DNA of 24,442 nucleotides. Origin: a virus. A program made the position numbers and the translations under genes. The notes under the pieces were generated by a model, which was not told where the DNA came from, made no database searches, and was given only the letters and a program-made list of their open reading frames with translations. The DNA is taken from the IMG/VR virus record IMGVR_UViG_3300010296_000081, positions 1 to 24,442 of that record; one strand, given 5' to 3'. Each line of letters begins with the position of its first letter. Positions within the stretch are counted from its first letter, which is position 1. Shown piece by piece: positions 19,601-24,442 of this stretch.

Positions 19601-20337
19601 CCTTGAATATCAACAAGAACATTGTAGTCGTTTAACCCATCAGGTATAATTTCTTCGATCACGCCATCATCTAGGCTTCGATGTGTAATGCCAGTTATGT
19701 CTCCCCATATCATAACTTTACCTTTATTGGGCTGTTGCTCTCCAGCTTTATCTATGGTGTAACATTGATCTACATTTAATGTAACCCCAAGCCAGTCAAC
19801 ATCTTCATCCATTACTGAGTGTGTTGTTTGACTAGTTATTCTTTTTCCCTGGCCATCGTCATTCTCTTCTAGTTCAACTTGATTTCCTAACGGAACATTT
19901 TTTCCTATAGTTTGAGATGCATAAGAAAAATCTTCTAACCAATAAAAGTTGTCATCTTCAGTTTCTCCACTTTCTCCCTGGTTGACATAAAAAGGAGTTT
20001 GATCTAGCTCTCCTCTTTTCCATGCTACTGATATATTTCTAAAATTATAAATTCCAGCTTGAGAGGTGTCTGATGTTGTTAATTGTACGGGTGTATCGTT
20101 TAGATAAATCCCCTTTAATATTCCAGCCCCCTGAACTAAACCTCCAGTTGCATCACAAAACCCTTCAATTGGGCCTTCAGATACAACATCCAGCATTTTC
20201 ATAAATGCTGTGGATTGTAGTTTTTCTTTATCTTCTTTAGATACAGCTAGAAATTTTCCACCAAAACCGTCTCCAGTTATTGTTCTTCTGAACAATCTGG
20301 GTGTAGTATTAGAAGCGTAACATACTAGGTTATACAT
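10693..20337 (-). CDS. J: Lambda J-like central tail-tip / host-specificity protein, giant form
   Basis: 3214 residues, against about 1130 in lambda. It forms the tip and central fibre that contacts the host. N-terminal J signatures: 'FMKMLDVVSEGPIEGF' near residue 46, and 'NPAWILYDILTNDIYGLG' with a following A.YCDELV near 385-430. A Phage-tail_3-like hub region follows (about 497-605, ending in 'HIEPGHIFTIYDE'). Residues about 1080-2200 are fibronectin-III-like domains, including three related 240-residue units ('VFYSG', 'LLYTGIGK', 'FHALAVDSSNNTG'). The C-terminal 1000 residues are a repetitive Gly/Asp beta-structured shaft with three repeats (about 2576-2955: PWFK, GDISIG, PFYV, VDVGDG.RFGS, GILIN). 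The last 70 residues ('GNFTATKAGYYTT') look like a small C1q-like beta head, a weak call. The start is 7 bases after the I stop. The large fibre region suggests an extended, possibly modular host-recognition spike. Confidence 0.92.
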   Translation of the reverse strand: MYNLVCYASNTTPRLFRRTITGDGFGGKFLAVSKEDKEKLQSTAFMKMLDVVSEGPIEGFCDATGGLVQGAGILKGIYLNDTPVQLTTSDTSQAGIYNFRNISVAWKRGELDQTPFYVNQGESGETEDDNFYWLEDFSYASQTIGKNVPLGNQVELEENDDGQGKRITSQTTHSVMDEDVDWLGVTLNVDQCYTIDKAGEQQPNKGKVMIWGDITGITHRSLDDGVIEEIIPDGLNDYNVLVDIQGLSLSQYKEDIWLKLIDPKDLSGPRPRQIYIRNVTAQSYNFKSKFSVTLDSVTEIVDRNFNYPGSAMIASLVNAENFGNAPTRSFDMKLKRVKVPSNYVEKLENEKGPTNLRAYTSSYGSKGSSHTSEERHEGVWDGTFKEELEWTDNPAWILYDILTNDIYGLGEYIRDVNLDKWELFKIAKYCDELVPTSIPVDNSFKKERRFSCNLLLQNPADAYKTVNEICSIFRGIAYFNNLEIFISMNALKNSIFKFSNDSVLEGNFSYAGAPRQSKFTAVKVAYKDKEDSFLTKYEYVEDPEGITRYGWNLKEVTAVGCTSRDQALRTARWILLTSVLEEETVSFTTDSQAEHIEPGHIFTIYDELRNGFKVGGRVLEVVDDNPTPSKNYVFIDQKLDLTKKYTSISFLIPDEDVNLNESEHYIEFIHRNGQHQGASDGGQRDAEIIPINSETSANTNLNNYFEVTTSGTKILTHQNEDLIQRIPKEISFISSSAGYKTFNDYFLATNVLAGMPRGDERKSVSTKLKEGALYILHGEEADGSTEAFDSKEYQLLGKTENQDGTYSMIAMEYNREKFSQTDSLSTIYTARTVPYDPTPANRPSAGGGPLPQFDDDPDDNTQVQNLGAPEKNTIEVIIAATGYVNSEGVTRSRANYFIHNLEENEDYYNPDVTNFGNYFMRVQRITEEYYRSLVVTKMGNNDTNLLQNNEWKVPGLKQKCGSNKILWDLSLGADRDKARVGGSNNLTVSLPNYKDSKFTPFLEVAHPRYESEFDDLAIDGCAIFDADAYEARVTGAVSGEFELPDSNGYYELRWSEANDFGRSEEKVMFFRGEPDLIPPDPPDHFNVSLNPLFPNNLSFRWENESPDRELDLIGFRLYTGWVGGEVPEFENTNLGEEGAGGYNEYRLPKIGSSFTEVVGKYASHTVYEADTSRGSFADLNGNPLGIGTNAMFHIRAFDVAGNFSDPRNSNLISLFDVAVAPDLYLSGEIREEGKGTDTYRQSPILHAFYSGQFHNDKSFKKYFLKINDETFGVSNHSINIFQEDIKTAPAQYEAGASGHLEIREVTANTEYFGKLSAFTSENRESLVATSTAKIGKDNFAPLKIKNFEIRKQFSDFEFSWDPPPEADCNRVLLYTGVGKDNFGEVTVDQNKIIEIAKNKNGLIASVNKDDRPVFPISRFDDVIQYKNAATTYPFHILPVDTSDNTGVYTDAEFKTVDMSPPVLHTSGTVNEAGQGLVHVFYSGVAQDDSTFQYYLTEYKDINSFDIKTFQGKDKAAYNDSDTYGGSGHFVFEANGNTFYDVKTRIVLSKNETDWATDTILSNEIYDVVSDHVYVPRDSKPPGKLERFRVSKEWSNFRFSWDEPKENDVVKVLLYTGIGKENFDFTVEEEQSTTKIEDLPIDYSSPFASVLPDDAPSFAIDKFNKPGSESYENTKWYFHALAVDSSNNTGMYVDTSFEYVNLDGPVVHTSGEITSDGRSVIHVFYSGQEQNDDSFRYYFTEYQNVEEMTLLGQRDSTKAFHNPGVLGEGSGHYIFEAKGDSYYEVRVKSVFDIFQSNWADDTILTNKYYDIKPGYEDYIYAAPDNIPPGTPTWISSQKNGNNIFLSWENPGDHDLEHIHLYTGTDIATVSEDGYSFSDQKKVAIHQSTIAISDIIPLKDFSANAGKKFYFWLQAEDTSNNKGKISERRLVDVGRTEALFRDEVRCTTGIINDDGGDGTSYAFINYLINDDPLNRQHLSYTIQLSKRPSFNPLIGTQEIPVQYSDDDDDLKVRYPGRNIGSGIFSNLEANQTYYLRARINEHDGKQSQWTLSYDNPIKTPKDSTLPKIPNNFNIISGPKQIFLEWDWDQGISKDTDSILVYKTGIPTGIVKEDSVEPTLANPNTNCWKMSHISGYFFNNPELYTYKLSASTSYIDNDVETGINGESIYYFYFLRTIDKSENLSKQFVSGISRDVHNYYPVNKAKTIFSNEANLAFGQTPHTQGYVTGGAISADYISNIYASRILTDRITAADFILSHPSGRVLSDNVFTRAVETPQYAYSIGKGVYLDHKMFRIGDPSPGGYGLFWTGHKEYSDSDFTKPTFSKDPDGFHAIDIDPNTLEIRGNLTAGTIEIGASRTSAFNVDSEGNLTIGNQTKEISGFFKGELGVSGVFGEKYEGYDYDDQYSSVFVQIETDHLTAIEKAAIRPGVYLETNWKRGPLYYGWEIAQVESFNQSNGILKLELPGLEYNGFDFYNLFGNAYGLSGVTTTGSRDWDSNNVPAVRDYWRIHDAKFKVTKDGSLFAADAKILGTAKADALEVGQTIVLGDTYNSYSSVIQSYNFDDDFNPCDPTEDARGWKIVGDGTAYFKSIDIRSGLLSGSMGLIIGNGCYDNAFFRVTSKGDISIGRSLVYHNNPFYVSREGNLFAQDAEFRGDLNISGRVDVGDGMRFGSHVTRDRFGRVISATDEDGILINRFGLQSTNFQHGSDKGFQLTQNGKAILHNLAVTGGWISGANLLIGRGSRDNPWFKAFSNGDISLGDYAGAKWTTNGSLSTAATAPSKNHPFFVSRKGTLKTKDAYIIGDVGISGNVDVGDGIRFGSRVNRDPYGNVTSVTKDTNGILINSSAMRSINYQSVWDGTTKSFYLGADGETILSDLVVRGGNISGVKMMIGKGTSSEPWLKVWDDGEISIGSYGYSNRNRAPKNTDPFYVDKQGSMWAQNAFVKGTITGRYGRVGSLIMDPDWLSTSHPDYDVPRTSNNLQTVAAGAHNASTNPYRVGWYINSEGHFSVVNEAGKLFGWAGENQYLTVTGLASSSKDNAIYETTRHPSNYDPPDPNTYGKGFLLQGEHMGGWISNFRTDPKSAWGIANQVITCIHGDIRLPVLNDLYTIISNSPIGYFVSGIYLETDVDNATVRFTKNDPQAAVPSILGPENKYGNFTATKAGYYTTLSNTNKIEPGANKDSYLVAKPTSVGSNTSIRFRIDLYRQGSYTKNTADASW
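11480..12615 (-). repeat. C-terminal shaft repeats of the J-like protein (about 130-150 residues, three copies)
   Basis: Copies start near residues 2576, 2706 and 2857 of J; the third is truncated. Shared line: a Gly start, DG, GG.ISG, IG.G, PWFK, G(D/E)ISIG, PF(Y/F)V, DA, ISG.VDVGDG.RFGS, RD..G.V.S.T and GILIN. The match is at protein level; the DNA copies have diverged. Boundaries are approximate. Confidence 0.7.
14510..16680 (-). repeat. Three related units of about 240 residues in the FN3 region of the J-like protein
   Basis: Units start near residues 1223, 1460 and 1701 of J with LYLSGEI, LHTSGTV and VHTSGEI, followed by an HVFYSG-type strand, 'Y(Y/F)(L/F)TEY', a Gly-His strand ('SGH.(V/I)FEA') and then a fibronectin-III-like domain with an (H/L)LYTG strand. 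Each unit is therefore a two-domain pair. Boundaries are approximate. Confidence 0.65.
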
Positions 20338-20344
20338 AATTTAC

Positions 20345-21043
20345 TTAACTTTCAGTATACTGATCAACAATGACCGCTCCTTCCAGAGATCCATCTGGCT
20401 TCTTTATTGTTGCATTTAAGTAATCAAATGCATTTAATCTGCAATTCATTACGGATGATGATATTACAGTGCTACCAACTCTTAATCTTCCATAACCAAC
20501 TGGGACTCTAGCTCCTTGTGTTATATTATTTATGGGTCTGGAAAAAGTAAATGATGATGTGCTTTTCATCTTAGGAGCACTATCTTCCATTTCTGGTGGA
20601 TCAGGCTCCTTCACTAGTTTATCCATTAATCCTTGCATTAATACAGCCCCACCTATTTCGAATAATAAATTTCCACCCCAGCTTAATAGTCCTCCCCAAA
20701 ATCCACCTATGCTTGATCCTAAAGCACCCGCACCCCAGCCTCCAAACATTCCCAAAAGTCCACCAAGTATCATTCCTATTCCACCCTGTGGGACCATAAA
20801 AAAGTGAATATTTTCGGCTTCTTTATTCACTTGAATTTTTAATTCATCTTGACTTCTTAATGGTTTCTTATCAACGAAAACCATATATTTAGTTTGCTCT
20901 TGACTCTTTTTTAGTAAATACCCAAGGAATCCTTCTTTGTTCGCATCAATAGCTTTAATAGCTTCAAGCGGACTACTTATATCAAGTTTCCATTCTTTGC
21001 CAAATTTCTGACCCAATTTACCATGTAAAAAAACATTTACCAT
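20345..21043 (-). CDS. I: Lambda I-like tail assembly protein
   Basis: 232 residues, between K and J as in lambda. Residues 1-85 look like the ubiquitin-like N-terminal domain of the family ('VFLHGKLGQKFGKEWKLDI', a helix, then 'MVFVDKKPL'). Residues 87-137 are a Gly-rich hydrophobic stretch ('GGLLGMFGGWGAGALGSSIG') that may insert in a membrane or pack in the tip. After an acidic Pro linker comes the conserved 'SRPINNITQGARVPVGYGRL' motif at about 167-186, with an S/I strand behind it. Lambda gpI is needed for tip assembly together with K and J but is not clearly part of the mature virion. The start ATG at 21043 has AAGG about 8 bases upstream, and the exact 14-base motif lies at 21061-21074. 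Confidence 0.88.
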   Translation of the reverse strand: MVNVFLHGKLGQKFGKEWKLDISSPLEAIKAIDANKEGFLGYLLKKSQEQTKYMVFVDKKPLRSQDELKIQVNKEAENIHFFMVPQGGIGMILGGLLGMFGGWGAGALGSSIGGFWGGLLSWGGNLLFEIGGAVLMQGLMDKLVKEPDPPEMEDSAPKMKSTSSFTFSRPINNITQGARVPVGYGRLRVGSTVISSSVMNCRLNAFDYLNATIKKPDGSLEGAVIVDQYTES

Positions 21044-21059
21044 AACAACCTTAAACCTA

Positions 21060-21443
21060 TTATAATATACACAACTTAACCTTGCTTTCTGTTAGTAATT
21101 TCAGATTCTTATACATTCTAAGCTTTTGTGGATAATGTATTTTATATTTTTTTGTTACTGTACTATATATGTATAAAGGCATAAGCATTTCTTCTGAATA
21201 TTTTATATCATAATCGGAAGGGGATTCATCACCTAAAACGTGAGAATGATAACACATTAATATTTTGTATTTTTTAAATGCATTTACATAATCAAATGGA
21301 TCAATTTTGAAATATCTAGCCTTATCTTCCGCTTTATTTTCACATTGTTTAACAAAAAATTTTTTTTGTTTATATAGCAAAAATCCACAACTTTCTTCCT
21401 GTGGGAGATTTTCGCATATTTCTGCTATTTGTTTATGAATCAT
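21060..21443 (-). CDS. K: Lambda K-like tail assembly protein: JAMM/MPN domain only
   Basis: 127 residues from ATG at 21443, which comes one base after the L stop; an in-frame ATG at 21494 would overlap the L coding end by 50 bases and adds residues unlike the family. The JAMM/MPN+ metal site is complete: Glu17 in ESCG, then HSH (His66, His68), seven residues, Ser76 and Asp79, fitting HxHx7SxxD. The domain is expected to be a Zn-dependent isopeptidase or endopeptidase. Lambda gpK adds a C-terminal NlpC/P60 peptidoglycan hydrolase domain; that is absent here, and the last 40 residues are basic with no catalytic Cys-His pair visible. The gene lies between L and I as in lambda. The 3' end overlaps the regulatory motif before I. 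Confidence 0.87.
   Translation of the reverse strand: MIHKQIAEICENLPQEESCGFLLYKQKKFFVKQCENKAEDKARYFKIDPFDYVNAFKKYKILMCYHSHVLGDESPSDYDIKYSEEMLMPLYIYSTVTKKYKIHYPQKLRMYKNLKLLTESKVKLCIL
21061..21074 (-). promoter_or_regulatory. Exact recurrent motif TTGTGTATATTATA before the I-like gene
   Basis: Exact minus-strand copy that overlaps the last codons and stop of the K-like gene and ends 17 bases before the I start at 21043. This spacing suits a promoter with a short leader that holds an AAGG site. It would drive I, J and the genes below independently of L and K. Confidence 0.55.
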
Positions 21444-21444
21444 A

Positions 21445-22359
21445 TTAAAACAATCTACTACCTGGAAAGCCTCCGTATGGTAAGAAGTCCGCATCTGGAA
21501 ATCTTAATTTACATCCAGATATTTTTTTATTACAAGCATCCCTAGCCCAATACTCAGTATTTATTGATGGCTTGTTTTTTGAGCTAGATGTGTGAGCAAC
21601 TATACAATAGTATACTACATTTCTTGGGCTACTTTCTATACCCTGATCGTCCACTTGAATAGTTACAACATCTTTTAATTTATAATCTACCCCAGCTTCC
21701 CAAAGCCCCTTGTTTGTGATTCCATCTATAACAAATCCTACATTATTAGAATCAGATATTGGCCCTCCATTATAGCCGCATCCTTTACCTCTATATTTCC
21801 ACCAGCAATAATTATTTAATATAACTCTTCTTGGAACTGAAACATTTTCAAAATCAAGAGCATTTGATAATTCAAATTCTACAAAAAATTTATTTTCTGT
21901 AAGTTTTTGGTTAATTATCCACTTGTCTGGTCTCAATGTAGCATTTGGATCAGGATCTATACCCATAGATTTCCAGTGATCTATGTCTGCATCATAGTTT
22001 AAAAAATTTTCTTTATCTAAAAATCTTACAAAAGTTTTAGTTCTAGTTATTTCGGCTTTAACCAAGTCGTCCTTGTCTTTTATATATCTTGATAATATGC
22101 CTTGAAAATTAATTAATTTAATTGTAGGTCTAGATAAGCCTCCGTCTGATCTTGTGCTAAGGTCAGAGACCTCAAAAGGTAGATAAAAGTATTCCTTGTT
22201 ATTGAACTTAAGGCTATCTGTTACATTAATTACCCCACCATGAAACCTGATTACATCTTCACTATTTCCAATTCTTGAAATTTCCCATAGATCAATCATT
22301 GAAGTTTGGTTGTTTGAAAAAATTTCTTGATTTATATGTTCTCCTTTATAAAATGCCAT
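21445..22359 (-). CDS. L: Lambda L-like tail-tip protein with Fe-S site and inserted CBM5/12-like module
   Basis: 304 residues. The N-terminal part follows the gpL family ('IDLWEISRI', 'IRFHGGVINV', then a strand-rich region), and the end 'FLPYGGFPG' is its hallmark. Lambda gpL binds a [4Fe-4S] cluster with four C-terminal cysteines spaced Cx8C and Cx6C. Here Cys185-x8-Cys194 and Cys276-x6-Cys283 keep both spacings exactly, so an Fe-S site is strongly predicted. Between the pairs are 81 residues instead of about 22. The extra segment (about 205-273; GLWEAGVDYKLKDVV, 'YYCIVAHTSSSKNKP', then EYWA) has the layout of a family 5/12 carbohydrate-binding module. The stop TAA is one base before the preferred K start, so L and K are translationally close. 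Confidence 0.9.
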   Translation of the reverse strand: MAFYKGEHINQEIFSNNQTSMIDLWEISRIGNSEDVIRFHGGVINVTDSLKFNNKEYFYLPFEVSDLSTRSDGGLSRPTIKLINFQGILSRYIKDKDDLVKAEITRTKTFVRFLDKENFLNYDADIDHWKSMGIDPDPNATLRPDKWIINQKLTENKFFVEFELSNALDFENVSVPRRVILNNYCWWKYRGKGCGYNGGPISDSNNVGFVIDGITNKGLWEAGVDYKLKDVVTIQVDDQGIESSPRNVVYYCIVAHTSSSKNKPSINTEYWARDACNKKISGCKLRFPDADFLPYGGFPGSRLF

Positions 22360-22382
22360 AACAATATTTTACTATATTTTTT

Positions 22383-23348
22383 TTAAATATTAAAATTTTT
22401 TTTAATTTTCTCTTCTTTTAAGTTCAACTGCAAAGTGTTTGTATCTTTGTATACATAGTCGTGTTTAATTGATGTGCATGTAAATTTTGATGTTCTTAAC
22501 TCTGGTTTAATTGTGTTAAATGTAAATGTCTCAATCCCTTGTCTACCAATAATTAAGCATAAAATTTTATATGCATCTAGATCTGTCATTTTTTCATAAG
22601 TAATACTTATTTCGTCTGTTCTACTAAATGTACCATCTTTACTATACTCTGACCTAGAGTTACCCAACGAGTAATCTTTTGTGTGAAAAGTTGAATTACT
22701 ATTAACACTATATGAGGGCAATATATCTAAATGTTTTTTATAAAAATACTCTTGAAAAATATTTTTTCTCTTTTCTGACATTGAATTAGCAAACAATAAA
22801 TATTTTAAGGTTAGCATCGAAAAGTCTTGATTATAGAAATTAGCTGTTATTGAATTTAAATCTCTGTAACTTTCTGTTAAAGAAAATTGAAAGCATTTAA
22901 ATTCTTGAACGAAATAAGGATCTAATGAAATTAAAGACTTAAATTTTTCATCATCATTAAGCTCGCTGTATTCATGTTTTTGCATTACAAAAACATCATT
23001 TTCATTTTCCTCTAGAAATTTTATAATTTCGTTTGCATCTTTATCGCTCCTGTCGTTAAAATTTACATCAAAAGACATTGCTACTCTATTTAGAAGAGCT
23101 GGTTTAGAGCTTACATATTTGTTTCCGTATTCAATTTCGTTATTTTCGAATTGCACAGTAACTGATGATCCGTATGATGGAACAAAATTAAATGGTTTAT
23201 AGTATTTAAATTCTTTTAATTCAGAATCAATCTTTGAATTAGCGATAAAATCTGCATAAGATGTATAGTTTGAATTATCTTGACTTCTGAAAAATTTCTT
23301 TTGGGTTTCAAAATTTCCCCAAACATGTCTTGGATCAAAAACATTCAT
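22383..23348 (-). CDS. Lambda M-like minor tail protein with two tandem M-like domains
   Basis: 321 residues, against about 110 in lambda gpM, next to L as expected. Two halves look alike. The first (about 56-175) has 'NRVAMSFDVNFNDRSDKDA', a helix with FLEE, then FKCFQFSLTES and NSITANF. The second (about 210-312) has RTDEISITYEKMTDLDA, a helix ending in GRQG, then 'FTCTSIKHDYVYKD' and 'NTLQLNLKEE'. The second half, with FTFNT before the Cys strand, is the better match to the Phage_min_tail (gpM) pattern. gpM-like proteins form a ring between tube and tip, and a fused pair would change ring stoichiometry (inference). The start overlaps the upstream stop as ATGA. Confidence 0.68.
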   Translation of the reverse strand: MNVFDPRHVWGNFETQKKFFRSQDNSNYTSYADFIANSKIDSELKEFKYYKPFNFVPSYGSSVTVQFENNEIEYGNKYVSSKPALLNRVAMSFDVNFNDRSDKDANEIIKFLEENENDVFVMQKHEYSELNDDEKFKSLISLDPYFVQEFKCFQFSLTESYRDLNSITANFYNQDFSMLTLKYLLFANSMSEKRKNIFQEYFYKKHLDILPSYSVNSNSTFHTKDYSLGNSRSEYSKDGTFSRTDEISITYEKMTDLDAYKILCLIIGRQGIETFTFNTIKPELRTSKFTCTSIKHDYVYKDTNTLQLNLKEEKIKKNFNI

Positions 23349-24145
23349 CTCAAGCTTTCGTATATTCCTATAGTTCCAGCTAACACTCCTTCAGCGCTTA
23401 CACTTAAAGATTGGCTTGTTATTATTCCATTACAAGTTACATCTTGACCTCTTGCCGCTTTGTCTATATTTTTCGGGGAAAGTTTTACGGTCGCAAAGTC
23501 TTTACCAGAAAAACTTATGATTGACCCAATATTTTCTCCAGCTATGCTCATTTTCCTTTCAACTTTACTTAAGGCTACAGACCTTGGATACCTGTCTCCT
23601 ATAATATATTTAGGAACTCTTTGACAAGATACAGAATAATCAATTGAACTAGGAAAATCTAATCCTATATTTTCTTTATTAAAATTAATTAATTCTGAAT
23701 ATGCTCCATTTGCAAATTTTTCGTAAAACTCATCTCTTCCTATGCTTGGGTCCGCTACTCCTTCCGCACCATTTGACCGTTGATCATAACCGCTATAGAT
23801 TGTGAAAGTTGCCTTGTATTTTACAACTTCAAATGGTTTCATAGAAACTGAATAACTTGTTAACCCAGCTCCAGAAAACTCAATTCCACAAAATTTTCCA
23901 TCAGCATATTTTTGTCCAGTAAATTGTTCAATATGATCTTTTCCAGCATCTACTATATAGTATTCTAAATCTAATGTTGCAGTTTCTACAGAAGATGCTG
24001 AGTAATGTTGTCCATATCTAAAGTCGCCACCATATGCTCTATTAGCCTCTATATTTGCATTGATTGATATTGCTGCACTCTGAGCTAATACTTTTTTGCC
24101 GCCTATCTCTACTTCGCATTCTTGATATTCTATATACCTGGACAT
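23345..24145 (-). CDS. Tail-tube-like protein with two similar halves
   Basis: 266 residues. Two halves, about 20-120 and 163-265, share the layout strand, long loop, strand and helix, Gly-Lys, then a strand pair: 'GLTSYSVSMKPFEVVKYKAT' ending in FTIYSGY in the first and ITSQSLSVSAEG..AGTIGIYES in the second. A duplicated tail-tube fold would build a trimeric ring in place of a hexamer, as known for some large siphovirus tubes. It may be the tube itself or a tube-end/distal ring, since it sits next to M where lambda has the tape measure gene. A good Shine-Dalgarno (GGGAG) lies 6 bases upstream, inside the end of the preceding gene. Family assignment is by pattern only. Confidence 0.6.
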   Translation of the reverse strand: MSRYIEYQECEVEIGGKKVLAQSAAISINANIEANRAYGGDFRYGQHYSASSVETATLDLEYYIVDAGKDHIEQFTGQKYADGKFCGIEFSGAGLTSYSVSMKPFEVVKYKATFTIYSGYDQRSNGAEGVADPSIGRDEFYEKFANGAYSELINFNKENIGLDFPSSIDYSVSCQRVPKYIIGDRYPRSVALSKVERKMSIAGENIGSIISFSGKDFATVKLSPKNIDKAARGQDVTCNGIITSQSLSVSAEGVLAGTIGIYESLR

Positions 24146-24147
24146 AT

Positions 24148-24442
24148 TTAACTCCCATCTGGAAACCCATAATAATTAATTATCGGTTTATCAATAGTAA
24201 GACATTCGTAAGAAAGCTTTGCTTTAGTATTATTTTGAGAATCAACACTCACATTTTCTGAAACTAAATAAGAGTTCGGGAATTCAAATGTACAATACTT
24301 ATCAGGATCGCATTTGTCCCTCATTTTAACACTCAAATTTTTAACATGAATTCCTGTTTTAATATAATCGTGTAATGATCTAGTTTGATAATCTATTATG
24401 TCAATATCTACATTAAAATTTTGTTTTACAGGTTTTATGGGA
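24148..24442 (-). CDS. Probable tail-tube-like protein, C-terminal 97 residues (start off the right edge)
   Basis: The frame is open from the window edge to TAA at 24150-24148; a TTG at 24336 is only an internal codon, because the frame continues upstream without a stop. The end (TFEFPNSYLVSENVSVD, then 'TKAKLSYECL') resembles the C-terminal strand pair of the following 266-residue protein ('ITSQSLSVSAEGVLAGTIGI'), so the two may be tandem paralogues. It ends in DGS two bases before the next ATG and contains that gene's ribosome binding site. Confidence 0.55.
   Translation of the reverse strand, partial: PIKPVKQNFNVDIDIIDYQTRSLHDYIKTGIHVKNLSVKMRDKCDPDKYCTFEFPNSYLVSENVSVDSQNNTKAKLSYECLTIDKPIINYYGFPDGS
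24152..24156 (-). promoter_or_regulatory. Shine-Dalgarno GGGAG for the 266-residue tube-like gene
   Basis: Minus-strand GGGAG ends 6 bases before the ATG at 24145 and lies within the last codons of the upstream gene. It is the clearest ribosome binding site in the window; most other genes here have none. Confidence 0.55.

Noticed and set aside
5981-20337. Diversity-generating retroelement target in the large tail proteins
   Set aside because: No reverse transcriptase, no template/variable repeat pair and no C-type lectin end motif were seen in the window.
20532-20807. Pro-rich plus-strand open frame opposite the I-like gene
   Set aside because: It is the antisense of the Gly-rich segment of I (GGN read backwards gives CCN). 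The I frame has clear family motifs.
24148-24336. Complete 62-residue gene starting at TTG 24336
   Set aside because: The frame stays open upstream to the window edge, so this is the end of a longer gene; TTG is an internal Leu codon.
1-24442. CRISPR array, tRNA, insertion sequence or attachment site
   Set aside because: No regularly spaced short repeats, no tRNA-like fold, no transposase or integrase gene and no flanking direct repeats were recognised.

Overview
The window is an AT-rich stretch of a tailed bacteriophage genome (or prophage) that carries tail genes only. No capsid, packaging, replication, lysis, integrase, tRNA or rRNA genes were seen. The anchor is a gene series on the minus strand, read from the right end leftwards, that follows the tail-tip order of phage lambda (M-L-K-I-J): a duplicated M-like minor tail protein, an L-like iron-sulphur tail-tip protein, a K-like JAMM/MPN protein, an I-like assembly protein and a very large J-like central tail-tip/host-specificity protein of 3214 residues. 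This order is typical of siphoviruses that infect Gram-negative bacteria. The host cannot be named from the sequence. Shine-Dalgarno sites are weak or absent in front of most genes.

Layout, right to left. 24442-22383: the 3' end of a tail-tube-like gene that runs off the window, a complete 266-residue tube-like protein with two similar halves, and the M-like protein. 22359-10693: L, K, I and J, packed with gaps or overlaps of a few bases. 10639-5981: a 56-residue coiled-coil protein and a 1492-residue Trp/Tyr-rich protein of unknown family. 2071-5984: two plus-strand genes in the opposite sense, a 745-residue probable virion protein with LRR-like segments and a 557-residue protein with a Cys-rich, polyproline C-terminal part. 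2009-1: minus strand again, with a 404-residue protein that resembles the tube-like protein and the N-terminal 255 residues of a tail fibre built of 67-residue repeats.

The right part should build the distal tail: tube-fold rings, then M/L/K/I acting around assembly and closure of the tip, and J forming the central fibre. The left part probably supplies fibres and accessory adhesion proteins. Two points stand out. The L-like protein carries an insertion resembling a family 5/12 carbohydrate-binding module between the two cysteine pairs of its predicted Fe-S site. A 14-base motif, TTGTGTATATTATA, occurs exactly three times, each time just upstream of a gene start and in the sense direction; two copies lie back to back in the divergent intergenic region at 2010-2070. 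No gap longer than 300 bases lacks a gene.
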